In this document: in pieces, positions 8,571 to 17,256 of the stretch
Layout: every line of letters starts with the position of its first letter
How positions within the stretch are numbered: position 1 is the stretch's first letter
NCBI GenBank assembly: GCA_965221035.1
Contig: OZ244860.1
Location: 2,604,001 to 2,668,000, forward strand
From: UBA6522 sp965221035
GTDB taxonomy: Bacteria > Pseudomonadota > Gammaproteobacteria > Steroidobacterales > Rariloculaceae
Reading direction: 5' to 3'
Length of the DNA stretch: 64,000 nt
The notes under the pieces: model-generated
The model's database searches: none
Told to the model about the DNA's origin: nothing
The model's input: only the letters and a program-made list of their open reading frames with translations
Made by a program: the position numbers and the translations under genes

Positions 8571-8894
8571 ATGTCTGTTTCGCTGACCGAGAGTGCCGCC
8601 GAACGAGTACGTCAATATCTTGGCCGGCGCGGCCACGGCGTGGGACTGCGCATCGGCATCCGGAAAACCGGTTGCTCCGGTTACGCCTACACCATCGACT
8701 ATGCGGACCGGGTCGATCCGGCGGACGCTGTCTTCAATGAGTCCGGCGTCACGGTAGTGGTGGACAGGGAAAGCCTTGAATTCATCGACGGAACCCGAGT
8801 GGATTTTGTCAAGGAAGGCCTCAACGAGGCCTTCAAGTTTCGTAATCCGAACGTCAAGGGCGAATGCGGTTGCGGCGAAAGTTTCAGCGTCTAG
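8571..8894 (+). CDS. iscA: A-type iron-sulfur carrier protein IscA
   Basis: 107 residues, the exact size of IscA. The three metal or cluster cysteines are in KTGCSGYAY (residue about 36) and in the C-terminal GECGCGESF. HesB/IscA-type proteins carry Fe-S clusters from the scaffold to target apoproteins. It begins 3 bases after the IscU-like gene, with AGGAGT ahead of the ATG, so the pair is co-translated. Assigned IscA instead of SufA or ErpA because of its place after iscS. Confidence 0.92.
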   Translation: MSVSLTESAAERVRQYLGRRGHGVGLRIGIRKTGCSGYAYTIDYADRVDPADAVFNESGVTVVVDRESLEFIDGTRVDFVKEGLNEAFKFRNPNVKGECGCGESFSV

Positions 8895-8918
8895 GTTTGA
8901 GCAGGCACCAGGACCGGC

Positions 8919-9350
8919 ATGGCAATCGAGAGAACCTTATCCATCGTCAAACCCGATGGCGTGCAGCGCAACCTGATCGGCGAGGTGTATCGGCGCCTGG
9001 AAGAGGGCGGGCTGCGAATTGTCGCGGCGAAAATGCTGCATCTGACCACGCAACAGGCGGAAGGCTTCTACGACGTCCATCGCCAGAGGCCATTTTTTCG
9101 GGAATTGGTGGAATACATGACCTCCGGACCCGTCATGGTCCAGGTTCTTGAGGCCGAGGGCGCCATCGACAAGTACCGCGAGATCATGGGCGCCACCAAC
9201 CCGGTCGATGCCGCGCCGGGTACGATTCGGGCGGACTTTGCCTCGTCCATCCAGGAGAACGTTGTCCATGGCTCCGACAGCCCGGAAAACGCCGCCCGGG
9301 AAATCGATTTCTTTTTTGAAGGGACCGACATTTGCAAGCGCACGCGTTAA
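8919..9350 (+). CDS. ndk: nucleoside diphosphate kinase
   Basis: 143 residues. MAIERTLSIVKPDGVQRNLIG at the start and the active-site histidine segment NVVHGSDSPENAAREI (His about residue 117) are diagnostic. The enzyme balances NTP pools by phosphotransfer through the histidine. The ndk-rlmN-pilW-rodZ order is the standard one for this class. The 3' end overlaps the TTG start of rlmN by 19 bases. Confidence 0.98.
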   Translation: MAIERTLSIVKPDGVQRNLIGEVYRRLEEGGLRIVAAKMLHLTTQQAEGFYDVHRQRPFFRELVEYMTSGPVMVQVLEAEGAIDKYREIMGATNPVDAAPGTIRADFASSIQENVVHGSDSPENAAREIDFFFEGTDICKRTR

Positions 9351-10474
9351 GCGAAGCCGGAACGATCGATTCCACGGGAGAAAGGCTCAACTTGGTCGGT
9401 CTCCCTCCGGACGCCCTGGCCGAGTTTTTCGAAGGCCTGGGTGAGAGGGCCTTCCGGGCCCGCCAGATCATGCACTGGGTGTATCGGCGCGGTGTCTTCG
9501 ACTTCAACGAAATGACCGACGTCAGCCTGCGCTTGCGCAGGCAGCTCCAGCAGATCGCAAACCTCACCTTGCCCCAGGTTCGCCGCGAAGCCCGATCATC
9601 CGACGGAACCCGCAAGTGGCTGGTAAATGTCGGGGGCGGCCAGGCTGTGGAGACTGTCTACATTCCGGAGCCCAACCGCGCCACACTCTGCATTTCCTCC
9701 CAGGCCGGGTGCGCCATGGACTGTTCGTTCTGCGCGACTGGACATGGCGGTTTCAACCGTAATCTCGGGGCCGGGGAGATCCTCGGCCAGGTGCTGTTGG
9801 CCAATCGGGAGCTGGGATCGCCGTCGGCGATCACCAACGTGGTCTTCATGGGAATGGGCGAACCGCTCGCCAACTACCGGCAGGTGGTTCCGGTGGCGCG
9901 GTTGCTGACGGACGACCATGCCCTGGGCCTGTCGCGCCGGAGGGTGACCATCAGCACCGTCGGTCTGGTGCCCCAGATCCGGCGGCTCGCACAGGATTGC
10001 AACGTGGCGCTGGCCGTTTCGCTGCATGCCTCCACCGACAAGCTGCGTGACGAACTCGTGCCGATCAACCGGCGCTATCCCATCGCGGAACTGCTGCGCG
10101 CCTGCTGGCGCTACGCCCGCTGCCTGGCGTCCAGGCAGATCACCTTCGAGTACGTCATGCTGGATGGCGTGAATGACAGTCTCGGAGATGCGCGACGCTT
10201 GGCGGACCTGTTGCGGGACCGGCCCGCCAAGGTCAACCTGATACCGTTCAATTCCTTTCCGGGCACAGCCTTGCGATGCTCGGCACCGGATGCTATCGAA
10301 CGGTTCTGCACACGCCTTCGCTCAAGCGGTGTCGTGGCCACGGTTCGCCGGACCCGGGGCGATGACATTGATGCCGCCTGCGGACAACTGGCCGGTCAGG
10401 TGACGAACCGGGCGCGGGCTCGTTTGGGAGGCAAGCGGTTCAGGGCCGCGGGCGCATGCGCTTGGTCAAGTTGA
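9332..10474 (+). CDS. rlmN: dual-specificity 23S rRNA A2503 / tRNA A37 methyltransferase RlmN
   Basis: 380 residues with TTG start at 9332, inside the end of ndk; the start is uncertain by about ten residues. Radical-SAM enzyme with the cluster motif CAMDCSFC (about residue 129), the SAM region MGMGEPLANY, VSLHAS, and the second catalytic cysteine in DAACGQLAGQ near residue 350. It makes m2A at 23S rRNA 2503 and tRNA position 37. Its last 19 bases overlap pilW. Confidence 0.96.
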   Translation: MQAHALSEAGTIDSTGERLNLVGLPPDALAEFFEGLGERAFRARQIMHWVYRRGVFDFNEMTDVSLRLRRQLQQIANLTLPQVRREARSSDGTRKWLVNVGGGQAVETVYIPEPNRATLCISSQAGCAMDCSFCATGHGGFNRNLGAGEILGQVLLANRELGSPSAITNVVFMGMGEPLANYRQVVPVARLLTDDHALGLSRRRVTISTVGLVPQIRRLAQDCNVALAVSLHASTDKLRDELVPINRRYPIAELLRACWRYARCLASRQITFEYVMLDGVNDSLGDARRLADLLRDRPAKVNLIPFNSFPGTALRCSAPDAIERFCTRLRSSGVVATVRRTRGDDIDAACGQLAGQVTNRARARLGGKRFRAAGACAWSS

Positions 10475-11238
10475 TTGCGCCTTGGATGCCGGTTGCGCTG
10501 CTGCTGTGCCAGGGGTGCGCCGGCACGGTGGGTTCGGGCGCATCAGGCCCGGGTCATTCCGCGACCGGCGCGGCAGTCGCCAACCTAAACCTGGGGGCGG
10601 CCTATCTTGGCCAAGGGCAGCTCGGATTGGCCCTGGAGAGGCTGGACAGGGCCTTGGAACACGATCCTCGCCTGGCTGAAACGCATACCATGATCGCCAC
10701 GGTCTACGATCAGATGGGCGACGTTGACGAGGCCCGCAGGCATCACCTGCGCGCCATCCGGCTGGAACCGGACAATCCCGCGACCGCCAACAGCTACGGC
10801 GTATTCCTCTGCCGCCGCGGGAGTTGGAGCGACGCCGAACCTCAATTCGAGCGGGCGGCCCGCAATCCGCGTTACCGCACACCCGAAGTGGCGTTGACCA
10901 ACGCCGGTGTCTGTGCCCGGAATGCCGGCGAAGTCGAGAAGGCGGAACACTACCTTCGTGTCGCGCTGGCGCGGAATCCTCGTCACCTGGAGGGTTTGTT
11001 CAACATGGCGGCGCTTGCCTTCAGCAACCAGGACGCCGCGGCGGCCCGGCACTTCCTGCGCCGCCATCACGAACTTGCTCCTCAAGACCCGCAAGCGGCG
11101 CGTTTGTGCGTGCAGGTGGAGACCCGGCTTGGAAACAAGGAGAGTGCGCGGCGCTGCGTGGCCGGCTTGGGACGAGATGTCCCTGAATCGGCGGTCGCGG
11201 CGTGGCCCGACGTATCGGATCATGGCGAACCAAGATAA
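10456..11238 (+). CDS. pilW: type IV pilus biogenesis/stability lipoprotein PilW (PilF)
   Basis: 260 residues. Lipoprotein signal with lipobox LLLCQGC (Cys 22), followed by tandem TPR motifs (NLGAAYLGQGQLGLALERLDRAL and following units) over residues 40-225. PilW/PilF is the outer-membrane pilotin for the PilQ secretin. The position between rlmN and rodZ is the same as in Pseudomonas and many relatives. The gene overlaps rlmN at its start and rodZ by 17 bases at its end. No other pilus gene is in the window. Confidence 0.9.
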   Translation: MRLVKLIAPWMPVALLLCQGCAGTVGSGASGPGHSATGAAVANLNLGAAYLGQGQLGLALERLDRALEHDPRLAETHTMIATVYDQMGDVDEARRHHLRAIRLEPDNPATANSYGVFLCRRGSWSDAEPQFERAARNPRYRTPEVALTNAGVCARNAGEVEKAEHYLRVALARNPRHLEGLFNMAALAFSNQDAAAARHFLRRHHELAPQDPQAARLCVQVETRLGNKESARRCVAGLGRDVPESAVAAWPDVSDHGEPR

Positions 11239-12355
11239 ATCAGAACCGACCGGGGAGCCGGCAAAGGAGACTCCGGCCGAATCGCTCGGCAGCATCCTCG
11301 AGGCCGCCCGGAGAAGGAAAGGACTTGCCATCGACCAGTTGGCCGCGAAGCTCCGTGTCGATCCGCAGCTTCTGAAAGCGCTGGAGGAGGACCGGCTTGA
11401 TGACTTGCCAGCTCCCGTATTCGTAAAGGGCTATATCAAGAATCTCGCCAATCGTTTTGGCCTTGAATACGAGGATCTTCTCGGCCTTTACATGCTTCAG
11501 ACGGACGCGACCGACTCGCCTGTCACGTATGCCAAGCCAATCGGCGAAACCAGCATGTTGACCCTGCCGCTGATTGTCGGAGCGCTGGTTCTGGTGCTGG
11601 GTGTTCCGGCGTTCTGGCTTACGTGGGTCGGCAGCGATACGGTTACCAGCATCATTTCTTCGGACGGCAGTACGCCGGGGTTGCTGTCCACCGATGTCGA
11701 GGCGGATCCGGAGGTCGCTCCGGTGGTTCCCGATGATGGGCCAACAACCGATCCGGCTTCTGCCGGGGCGCCGCAAGCACAAGACGCCGAAGATCCGGGC
11801 GTAGCAGGCTCTGCCGCGCCCCAGGCTGAAAGCGCCACCGGCCCGGCCGTTCCCGGCTCCACGGCGCCGCAAGCGCAGGATCCGGCCTCGCCCCAAGAGG
11901 AGGTTCCCGCCGCGCCGGATCCCGCTCCCGCCACGCCGGATCCCGCTCCCGCCGCACCGGACGCCGCGGCCGCTGCACCGGACGCCACAGTCGCTGCACC
12001 GGACGCCACTCCCGCCACACCAGATGCCACTCCCGCCGCGCCGGAGGCCGCTCCGACAGCCTCGTCGGTCAGCATTGCGCCGGGACCAGATCCTTCACTG
12101 GCAGTGCCGATCCGGGTCGCCATCCGGTTTGTGGAGGACTCATGGACGGAAGCGTACGACCGCAACGGAAACGCCCTCTACTACGCGCTCGGAGAGGCCG
12201 GCACGACGGCAGACTTCAGTGGCATGCCTCCCCTGTCGTTCGCGCTGGGCAATTCGGGCGGGGTGGAATTGACCATCAACGAACAGCCTTATCCGCTTCC
12301 GCCACTGCAGGGCAACGCGTCCACCCTTCGCTTTCTGGTGGCGGAAACGCCGTGA
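11222..12355 (+). CDS. rodZ: cytoskeleton protein RodZ
   Basis: 377 residues from ATG 11222 (MANQDKSEPTGE). Cytoplasmic helix-turn-helix domain of the Cro/C1 type (about residues 22-90, LGSILEAARRRKGLAIDQLA then PVFVKGYIKNLANRFGL), one membrane helix (about residues 115-137), a long Ala/Pro/Asp-rich periplasmic linker, and a C-terminal DUF4115 domain (SWTEAYDRNGNALYY). RodZ links MreB to the wall-elongation machinery. The linker contains a seven-residue tandem repeat described separately. ispG, which usually follows, is missing; hisS begins 105 bases later. Confidence 0.95.
   Translation: MANQDKSEPTGEPAKETPAESLGSILEAARRRKGLAIDQLAAKLRVDPQLLKALEEDRLDDLPAPVFVKGYIKNLANRFGLEYEDLLGLYMLQTDATDSPVTYAKPIGETSMLTLPLIVGALVLVLGVPAFWLTWVGSDTVTSIISSDGSTPGLLSTDVEADPEVAPVVPDDGPTTDPASAGAPQAQDAEDPGVAGSAAPQAESATGPAVPGSTAPQAQDPASPQEEVPAAPDPAPATPDPAPAAPDAAAAAPDATVAAPDATPATPDATPAAPEAAPTASSVSIAPGPDPSLAVPIRVAIRFVEDSWTEAYDRNGNALYYALGEAGTTADFSGMPPLSFALGNSGGVELTINEQPYPLPPLQGNASTLRFLVAETP
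11915..12061 (+). repeat. 21-base tandem repeat encoding a seven-residue PD-rich linker in rodZ
   Basis: Seven consecutive units of 21 bases encode PDPAPAT, PDPAPAA, PDAAAAA, PDATVAA, PDATPAT, PDATPAA and PEAAPTA. They lie in the periplasmic linker of RodZ between the membrane helix and DUF4115. The in-frame unit length means copy-number change would only alter linker length. Confidence 0.9.
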
Positions 12356-12460
12356 CGGAAACGCTGCGGATCAACGCCTGAGCAAGGCAGTCACTCGTCA
12401 GGAAATCGGGCCCTGGCGCCTCACCATCAGGCCAAGGGATCAATAAGGGGCTTAGCCGGA

Positions 12461-13735
12461 ATGCAGATCAGACCCGTTCGAGGCATGAACGACATCCTTC
12501 CGGAAGCCGAGGCCGTCTGGTCCGCCGTCGAATCCGCCGCACGCGAGGTATTCGATGCCTACGGGTATCGGCGGGTCCGGCTGCCGGTCATGGAACACAC
12601 CGAACTGTTCAGCCGGTCAATCGGCGAAACCACGGACATCGTCCAGAAAGAAATGTATACCTTCGAGGACCGTAGCGGGTCCAGCGTGACGCTTCGGCCG
12701 GAAGCCACGGCGGGAATTGTGCGGGCGGGCCTCAGTCACGGCCTGTTTCACAACCAGCAGCAGAAGCTATGGTGTTCAGGCCCCATGTTTCGGCACGAGC
12801 GCCCGCAAAAGGCGCGCTACCGCCAGTTTCACCAGATCGACGCGGAAGCCATCGGCTTCGCCGGTCCGGAGGTGGACGCTGAATTGATCGTCATGTCGGC
12901 ACGAATCTGGCAGCGGCTCGGGCTTCGGAGTCCGCGGCTGCAGATCAACTCGCTGGGAACGCCCGAAAGCCGCAGCGGCTACCGGGATGCGCTGCGGACC
13001 CATTTCGCTGAATCGGTCGATTTGCTGGACGCCGCCAGCCTGGAACGCCTCCAGCGCAACCCCCTGCGGATTCTTGACAGCAAGAACCCCCGGCTCAAGG
13101 ATCTGATCGCCAACGCGCCACTATTGACCGGTTACCTGGACGACGAATCGACCGCGCACTTTCGCCGGTTGACCGAACTGCTCGACGACGCCGGCGTAAC
13201 CTACCGGATCAACCCGCGGCTGGTGCGGGGTCTGGACTACTATTCCCGCACGGTTTTCGAATGGATCACGGATCGTCTCGGCGCCCAGGGAGCGATTTGC
13301 TCCGGTGGGCGCTATGATGGATTGGTCGCCCAACTGGGCGGCAGGGAAACGCCGGCCATCGGCTGGGCGTTGGGCATGGAGCGGGTGGTCGAGTTGATGG
13401 AGGAGGAAGGATGCCGTCAGGCTCCGCGCGCTCCCCACGGGTACCTGGTGCTGGCGGGCGACGAGGCCCGGCGACGCGGCCTGGGTATCGCCGAGACGCT
13501 CAGGGCTCGGGCTCCCGGTGTCAGGCTCGCCATGGATTGCGCAGGCGGCAGCCTCAAGTCGCAGCTGCGGCGGGCTGATCGAAGCGGCGCCCGTCTGGCC
13601 TTGATTTTGGGTGAGGATGAACTAAGGAGTGACACCTTGAGCATGAAGCCGCTGCGCGAGGACTTGCCGCAGGCAGCATGCGACCTTGAGCGCGTGGTGG
13701 CCGAATTGCTCCGGGTTCGGGACGATTCGCCGTAG
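12461..13735 (+). CDS. hisS: histidyl-tRNA synthetase
   Basis: 424 residues, the normal length. Class II synthetase: MQIRPVRGMNDILPEAEAVW at the N-terminus, motif 2 FRHERPQKARYRQFHQID near residue 110, the histidine-A motif LVRGLDYYSRTVFE near residue 255, and motif 3 AIGWALGMERV. C-terminal anticodon-binding domain from about residue 325. It stands between rodZ and yfgM as in E. coli, except that ispG is not between. Confidence 0.98.
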   Translation: MQIRPVRGMNDILPEAEAVWSAVESAAREVFDAYGYRRVRLPVMEHTELFSRSIGETTDIVQKEMYTFEDRSGSSVTLRPEATAGIVRAGLSHGLFHNQQQKLWCSGPMFRHERPQKARYRQFHQIDAEAIGFAGPEVDAELIVMSARIWQRLGLRSPRLQINSLGTPESRSGYRDALRTHFAESVDLLDAASLERLQRNPLRILDSKNPRLKDLIANAPLLTGYLDDESTAHFRRLTELLDDAGVTYRINPRLVRGLDYYSRTVFEWITDRLGAQGAICSGGRYDGLVAQLGGRETPAIGWALGMERVVELMEEEGCRQAPRAPHGYLVLAGDEARRRGLGIAETLRARAPGVRLAMDCAGGSLKSQLRRADRSGARLALILGEDELRSDTLSMKPLREDLPQAACDLERVVAELLRVRDDSP

Positions 13736-13791
13736 AATACGCGTACTGATCCCGGCGATGACGCCGGGCCGCGCGGAATTGGAGAGGTTGG

Positions 13792-14517
13792 GTGGACGAA
13801 TTTCTTTCCGAAAAAGAGCAACTCGAGATCTTTCGCCAGTGGTGGCGGGACAACGGCTGGTACCTGGTGGGAGGCGTCGCCTTGGGCGTGCTCGGCCTGT
13901 TCGGCTGGAACCAATACAACGGTTATGTGGACAACCGGGGCGAGGCGGCTGCCGCCATTTATGTGGAATTGCGCGACGCGGTAAGCGATGACAATGCCGG
14001 CGACGCGCGCAATCTGCTCGGTGAACTGCGCGAGGAATTTCCGGGAAGCCCCTATACGGACCAGGCGGGGCTGCTGGTTGCCCTGATGCGCCTCGATGAC
14101 GGCCAGGTGGACAACGCCATAGAGGACTTCAGGTTTGTCATGGAAAACACGAGCGACCCGGAACTCGCGCTGATCGCCCGGCTGCGGCTGGCCAGGACGC
14201 TTGCACAGGATGAGTCCTATTCCGAGGCGCTGGAGGTTCTGGACATCGACCCGGGAAGTTTTGCCGCGGGCTACAATGAAGTCCGCGGCGACATTCATGC
14301 CGCGCTGGGCGACACCGGGAGCGCCCGTACGGCCTACATGGCGGCACTCAACGACCAGGCAACGGGATTGGTGGACCGCACCCTTGTGCAGATGAAACTG
14401 GACAATCTGCCCACCGACATGGTCGCGGCCGCGCCACCTTCAGCACCAGCTGTCCCGGGGGCGGGGGAGCCTGCGACTGCCGATGATGAACCGGTCGTGG
14501 AAGAGGTGCCGGAATGA
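13792..14517 (+). CDS. yfgM: YfgM-family ancillary SecYEG translocon subunit
   Basis: 241 residues from GTG 13792, whose MDEFLSEKEQLEIFRQWWRDNG is the conserved YfgM start. One membrane helix (about residues 24-40) and a periplasmic TPR-like domain, then a Pro/Ala/Glu-rich tail. YfgM pairs with the chaperone PpiD at the translocon and in E. coli also tunes the Rcs response. The stop overlaps the bamB ATG by four bases (ATGA), so the two are coupled. Confidence 0.93.
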   Translation: MDEFLSEKEQLEIFRQWWRDNGWYLVGGVALGVLGLFGWNQYNGYVDNRGEAAAAIYVELRDAVSDDNAGDARNLLGELREEFPGSPYTDQAGLLVALMRLDDGQVDNAIEDFRFVMENTSDPELALIARLRLARTLAQDESYSEALEVLDIDPGSFAAGYNEVRGDIHAALGDTGSARTAYMAALNDQATGLVDRTLVQMKLDNLPTDMVAAAPPSAPAVPGAGEPATADDEPVVEEVPE

Positions 14518-15689
14518 GAGTCTGGACCGTCGCCGTGGTCGTCGCATTCGCCGCGGCATCAACCGGCTGCGGTCGCGGCGACGATTCCGGTGAGGCTCCG
14601 GCGGAACTTCAGTCCGTCGACGGGCAACTTGATGTTCGAAGGCTATGGAGCACGCGGGTCGGGCGTAGCACGGAACGCCTGCGCCTGGGCCTTCTGCCCG
14701 CGACAGACGGTGCAAGGGTATTCGCAGCCAGCCACGGCGGCGATGTCGCGGCATTCGACCTGCAGACCGGTCGGCGCAGCTGGGCGACGCAGACCAACCT
14801 GCCGTTGTCTGCAGGACCTTCCTATGGCGCGGGCGTCCTGGTGCTCGGCACCACCGACGGGGAACTGATCGCGATCGAAGCCGAGACCGGCGCGGAACGC
14901 TGGAGACGCGCGGTGGGGGCCGAAGTCCTGGCGCCGCCGGCGATAGGCGGCGAGGTGGTGGCCCTGCGCACCGTGGATGGCAGGTTGCGCGGCTACTCCA
15001 GCCTGGACGGCCGCGAGCTCTGGGCCGTGGTGCAGACGGTGCCGGCGCTCACCATGCGCGGCAATACGGCCCCGTACGTCTCCGGGTCCGCTGTGGTTGC
15101 CGGATTCGACAACGGGCGGCTGGGCGCTTACGAACTGGCGACCGGCGACGTGCTGTGGGAGTTTCCCGTGGCCGCGCCCTCCGGCCGTACCGAGCTGGAT
15201 CGGCTGGTGGATATCAGCGCCGGACTCCAGGTGGCCGGTAACGACGTGTTCGCTGTCGGATACAACGGCCGCGCGATCAGTGTCGCGCTGGAAAACGGAG
15301 TCGTGTTGTGGCAGCAGGATCTCTCCAGTTATGCCGGCCTCGGCGTTGACTTGAGCAGTGTCTACGTAACCGACCAGGACAGCGAACTGGTGGCGCTGGA
15401 GCGCGGTGAGGGAACACCCAGGTGGCGCCAGGACGCGCTGCGGCTCCGGGACGTCACCGCTCCCAGCGCGTACGGAAACACGGTCGTGGTCGGAGATTTT
15501 GAAGGCTTCGTGCACTGGATCGATCCCCTGGACGGAAGGTTTCTCGACCGCGAGCGCGCGGCATCGAGCCGTATCGTGTCCGCTCCGCTGGTGGTGGGTC
15601 GGAACCTGATCGTGCAGACCGAGGACGGCACGGTGGTTGCCTTCACGGTCGAGCTGGAAGAGTCCGCATCCCTCGAAAACCCGGGCTGA
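14514..15689 (+). CDS. bamB: outer membrane protein assembly factor BamB
   Basis: 391 residues. Lipoprotein signal with ASTGC (Cys 22), then an eight-bladed PQQ-type beta-propeller; repeats such as GDVAAFDLQTGRRSW, GELIAIEAETGAERWRR and GRLGAYELATGDVLWEF are visible, and the late DFEGFVHWIDPLDGRF is the conserved closing blade. BamB is an outer-membrane lipoprotein that contacts the BamA POTRA domains. It lies between yfgM and der as in E. coli. Confidence 0.96.
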   Translation: MRVWTVAVVVAFAAASTGCGRGDDSGEAPAELQSVDGQLDVRRLWSTRVGRSTERLRLGLLPATDGARVFAASHGGDVAAFDLQTGRRSWATQTNLPLSAGPSYGAGVLVLGTTDGELIAIEAETGAERWRRAVGAEVLAPPAIGGEVVALRTVDGRLRGYSSLDGRELWAVVQTVPALTMRGNTAPYVSGSAVVAGFDNGRLGAYELATGDVLWEFPVAAPSGRTELDRLVDISAGLQVAGNDVFAVGYNGRAISVALENGVVLWQQDLSSYAGLGVDLSSVYVTDQDSELVALERGEGTPRWRQDALRLRDVTAPSAYGNTVVVGDFEGFVHWIDPLDGRFLDRERAASSRIVSAPLVVGRNLIVQTEDGTVVAFTVELEESASLENPG

Positions 15690-15776
15690 CCGCGACGCCG
15701 CGTTGTAACGCCGCAAGCGCCGAGGGGGCGGCCGCAACGCCGACAGGCGGTCGCAGAGAGGCAATCAGGCTGGAGC

Positions 15777-17204
15777 ATGGTTCCCGTAATCGCCCTGGTG
15801 GGACGGCCGAACGTCGGCAAGTCCACGCTGTTCAACCAGCTCACGCGTTCCCGTGACGCGCTGGTTGCGGACTACCCCGGCCTGACCCGGGATCGCCGCT
15901 ATGGCTTCGCCGACTTCGGTGGTCGCGCCATGGTCGTGGTCGACACCGGGGGGCTTGGCGATGATGGGGGAGAATTAACCGCTGGGGCCGCCCTGCAGGC
16001 GCAGGCCGCCGTGGACGAGGCCGATGTGGTTGTGCTTGTCGTGGACTACGGCGAGGGTCTCACCGCGGGCGATGAGCACATCGCTTCGCGGCTGCGTGTC
16101 GATGGCAAGCCGGTTATCGTCGCGGTCAACAAGTCCGAGGGTATCGCTCCCGAATTGGCCGAAGCGGAATTTCACCAACTTGGCCTGGCACGGTCCATCG
16201 GCATCGCCGCATTGCACAGGCGCCGCATATCCGTACTCATGGGCGCGGTTCTCGGGCTTTTCTCCGACGAAACTGAAGCAGCGCCGGCGGAAGACGCGGG
16301 TGGAGAGCGGGCGGAAGACGCGGGCGCTGCCGCGGCCGGGCGCTTCAGGGGGCCGAGGCTGGCGGTGGTCGGCCGGCCCAACGTCGGCAAGTCCACCCTG
16401 ATCAACCGACTGCTGGGAGCAGAACGCCTGTTGACCTCTCCGGTGCCGGGAACGACCCGCGACAGCGTGCTGGTGCCCTGCAAGCGCCGTGGCAAGCACT
16501 TCGTGCTGATCGATACCGCAGGGATTCGCCGGCGCGCCCGTGTTCGGGATGTCATCGAGAAATTCAGCGTCGTGCAAAGCCTCAGGGCCATCGAGGATTC
16601 CGGTGTAGTCATCTGCATGCTCGATGCGCGTGAAGGGGTGACCGAGCAGGACCTACATCTCATAGGACTCAGCGCCCAGAGGGGACGCGCCCTTGCCATC
16701 GCCGTAAACAAGTGGGACGGCATCGGCACGCGCCAACGGCGCCGCATTGAGGGTGAAGTCAAGCGTCGGCTGGCGTTCACCGATTTCGCCCGCATCAGCT
16801 ACATCTCCGCGCTCGACGGAAGCGGCATCGACGGTGCCGTGGATGCCGCGCTGCGAGCCTACGAAGCGGCCGGCCGGGAGATGCCGACGCCGGTTCTGAA
16901 CCAGATTCTGGAGCAGGCCTTGATCGCGCATCCTCCACCGCTGGTGGGCGGACGGCGAATTCGATTGCGCTACGCGCATCAGGGCGGTCGTCATCCACCC
17001 GTCGTTGTGGTTCACGGCAGTCGAACCGACCTGCTGCCCGGCCACTACCGCCGATATCTGGCCAACGCCTTCCGCAAGAAAATGCGGCTGGAGGGGGCGT
17101 CGCTGAGACTGGAATTCAAGAGCGGCGAGAACCCGTTCGCCGGTCGGCGCAACCGGCCCGCGTCCCTGCGCCGTGGGCGGGGACGCCGGAGCCGCGGTCC
17201 CTGA
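15777..17204 (+). CDS. der: ribosome-assembly GTPase Der (EngA)
   Basis: 475 residues. Two tandem GTPase domains: G1 GRPNVGKSTLFNQL (residue 8) and GRPNVGKSTLINRL (about 200), DTGG and DTAGIRRR, and base-recognition motifs NKSEG and NKWDG. A KH-like C-terminal domain starts near residue 375. Der is needed for 50S subunit maturation. The G4 motif of the first domain ends in Glu (NKSE) where NKxD is usual, while the second domain is canonical. Confidence 0.97.
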   Translation: MVPVIALVGRPNVGKSTLFNQLTRSRDALVADYPGLTRDRRYGFADFGGRAMVVVDTGGLGDDGGELTAGAALQAQAAVDEADVVVLVVDYGEGLTAGDEHIASRLRVDGKPVIVAVNKSEGIAPELAEAEFHQLGLARSIGIAALHRRRISVLMGAVLGLFSDETEAAPAEDAGGERAEDAGAAAAGRFRGPRLAVVGRPNVGKSTLINRLLGAERLLTSPVPGTTRDSVLVPCKRRGKHFVLIDTAGIRRRARVRDVIEKFSVVQSLRAIEDSGVVICMLDAREGVTEQDLHLIGLSAQRGRALAIAVNKWDGIGTRQRRRIEGEVKRRLAFTDFARISYISALDGSGIDGAVDAALRAYEAAGREMPTPVLNQILEQALIAHPPPLVGGRRIRLRYAHQGGRHPPVVVVHGSRTDLLPGHYRRYLANAFRKKMRLEGASLRLEFKSGENPFAGRRNRPASLRRGRGRRSRGP

Positions 17205-17256
17205 ATTCGAGTTAAACTTGCGGCCCCACCGGCAAGCCCGGACAGTCCGAGGATCC

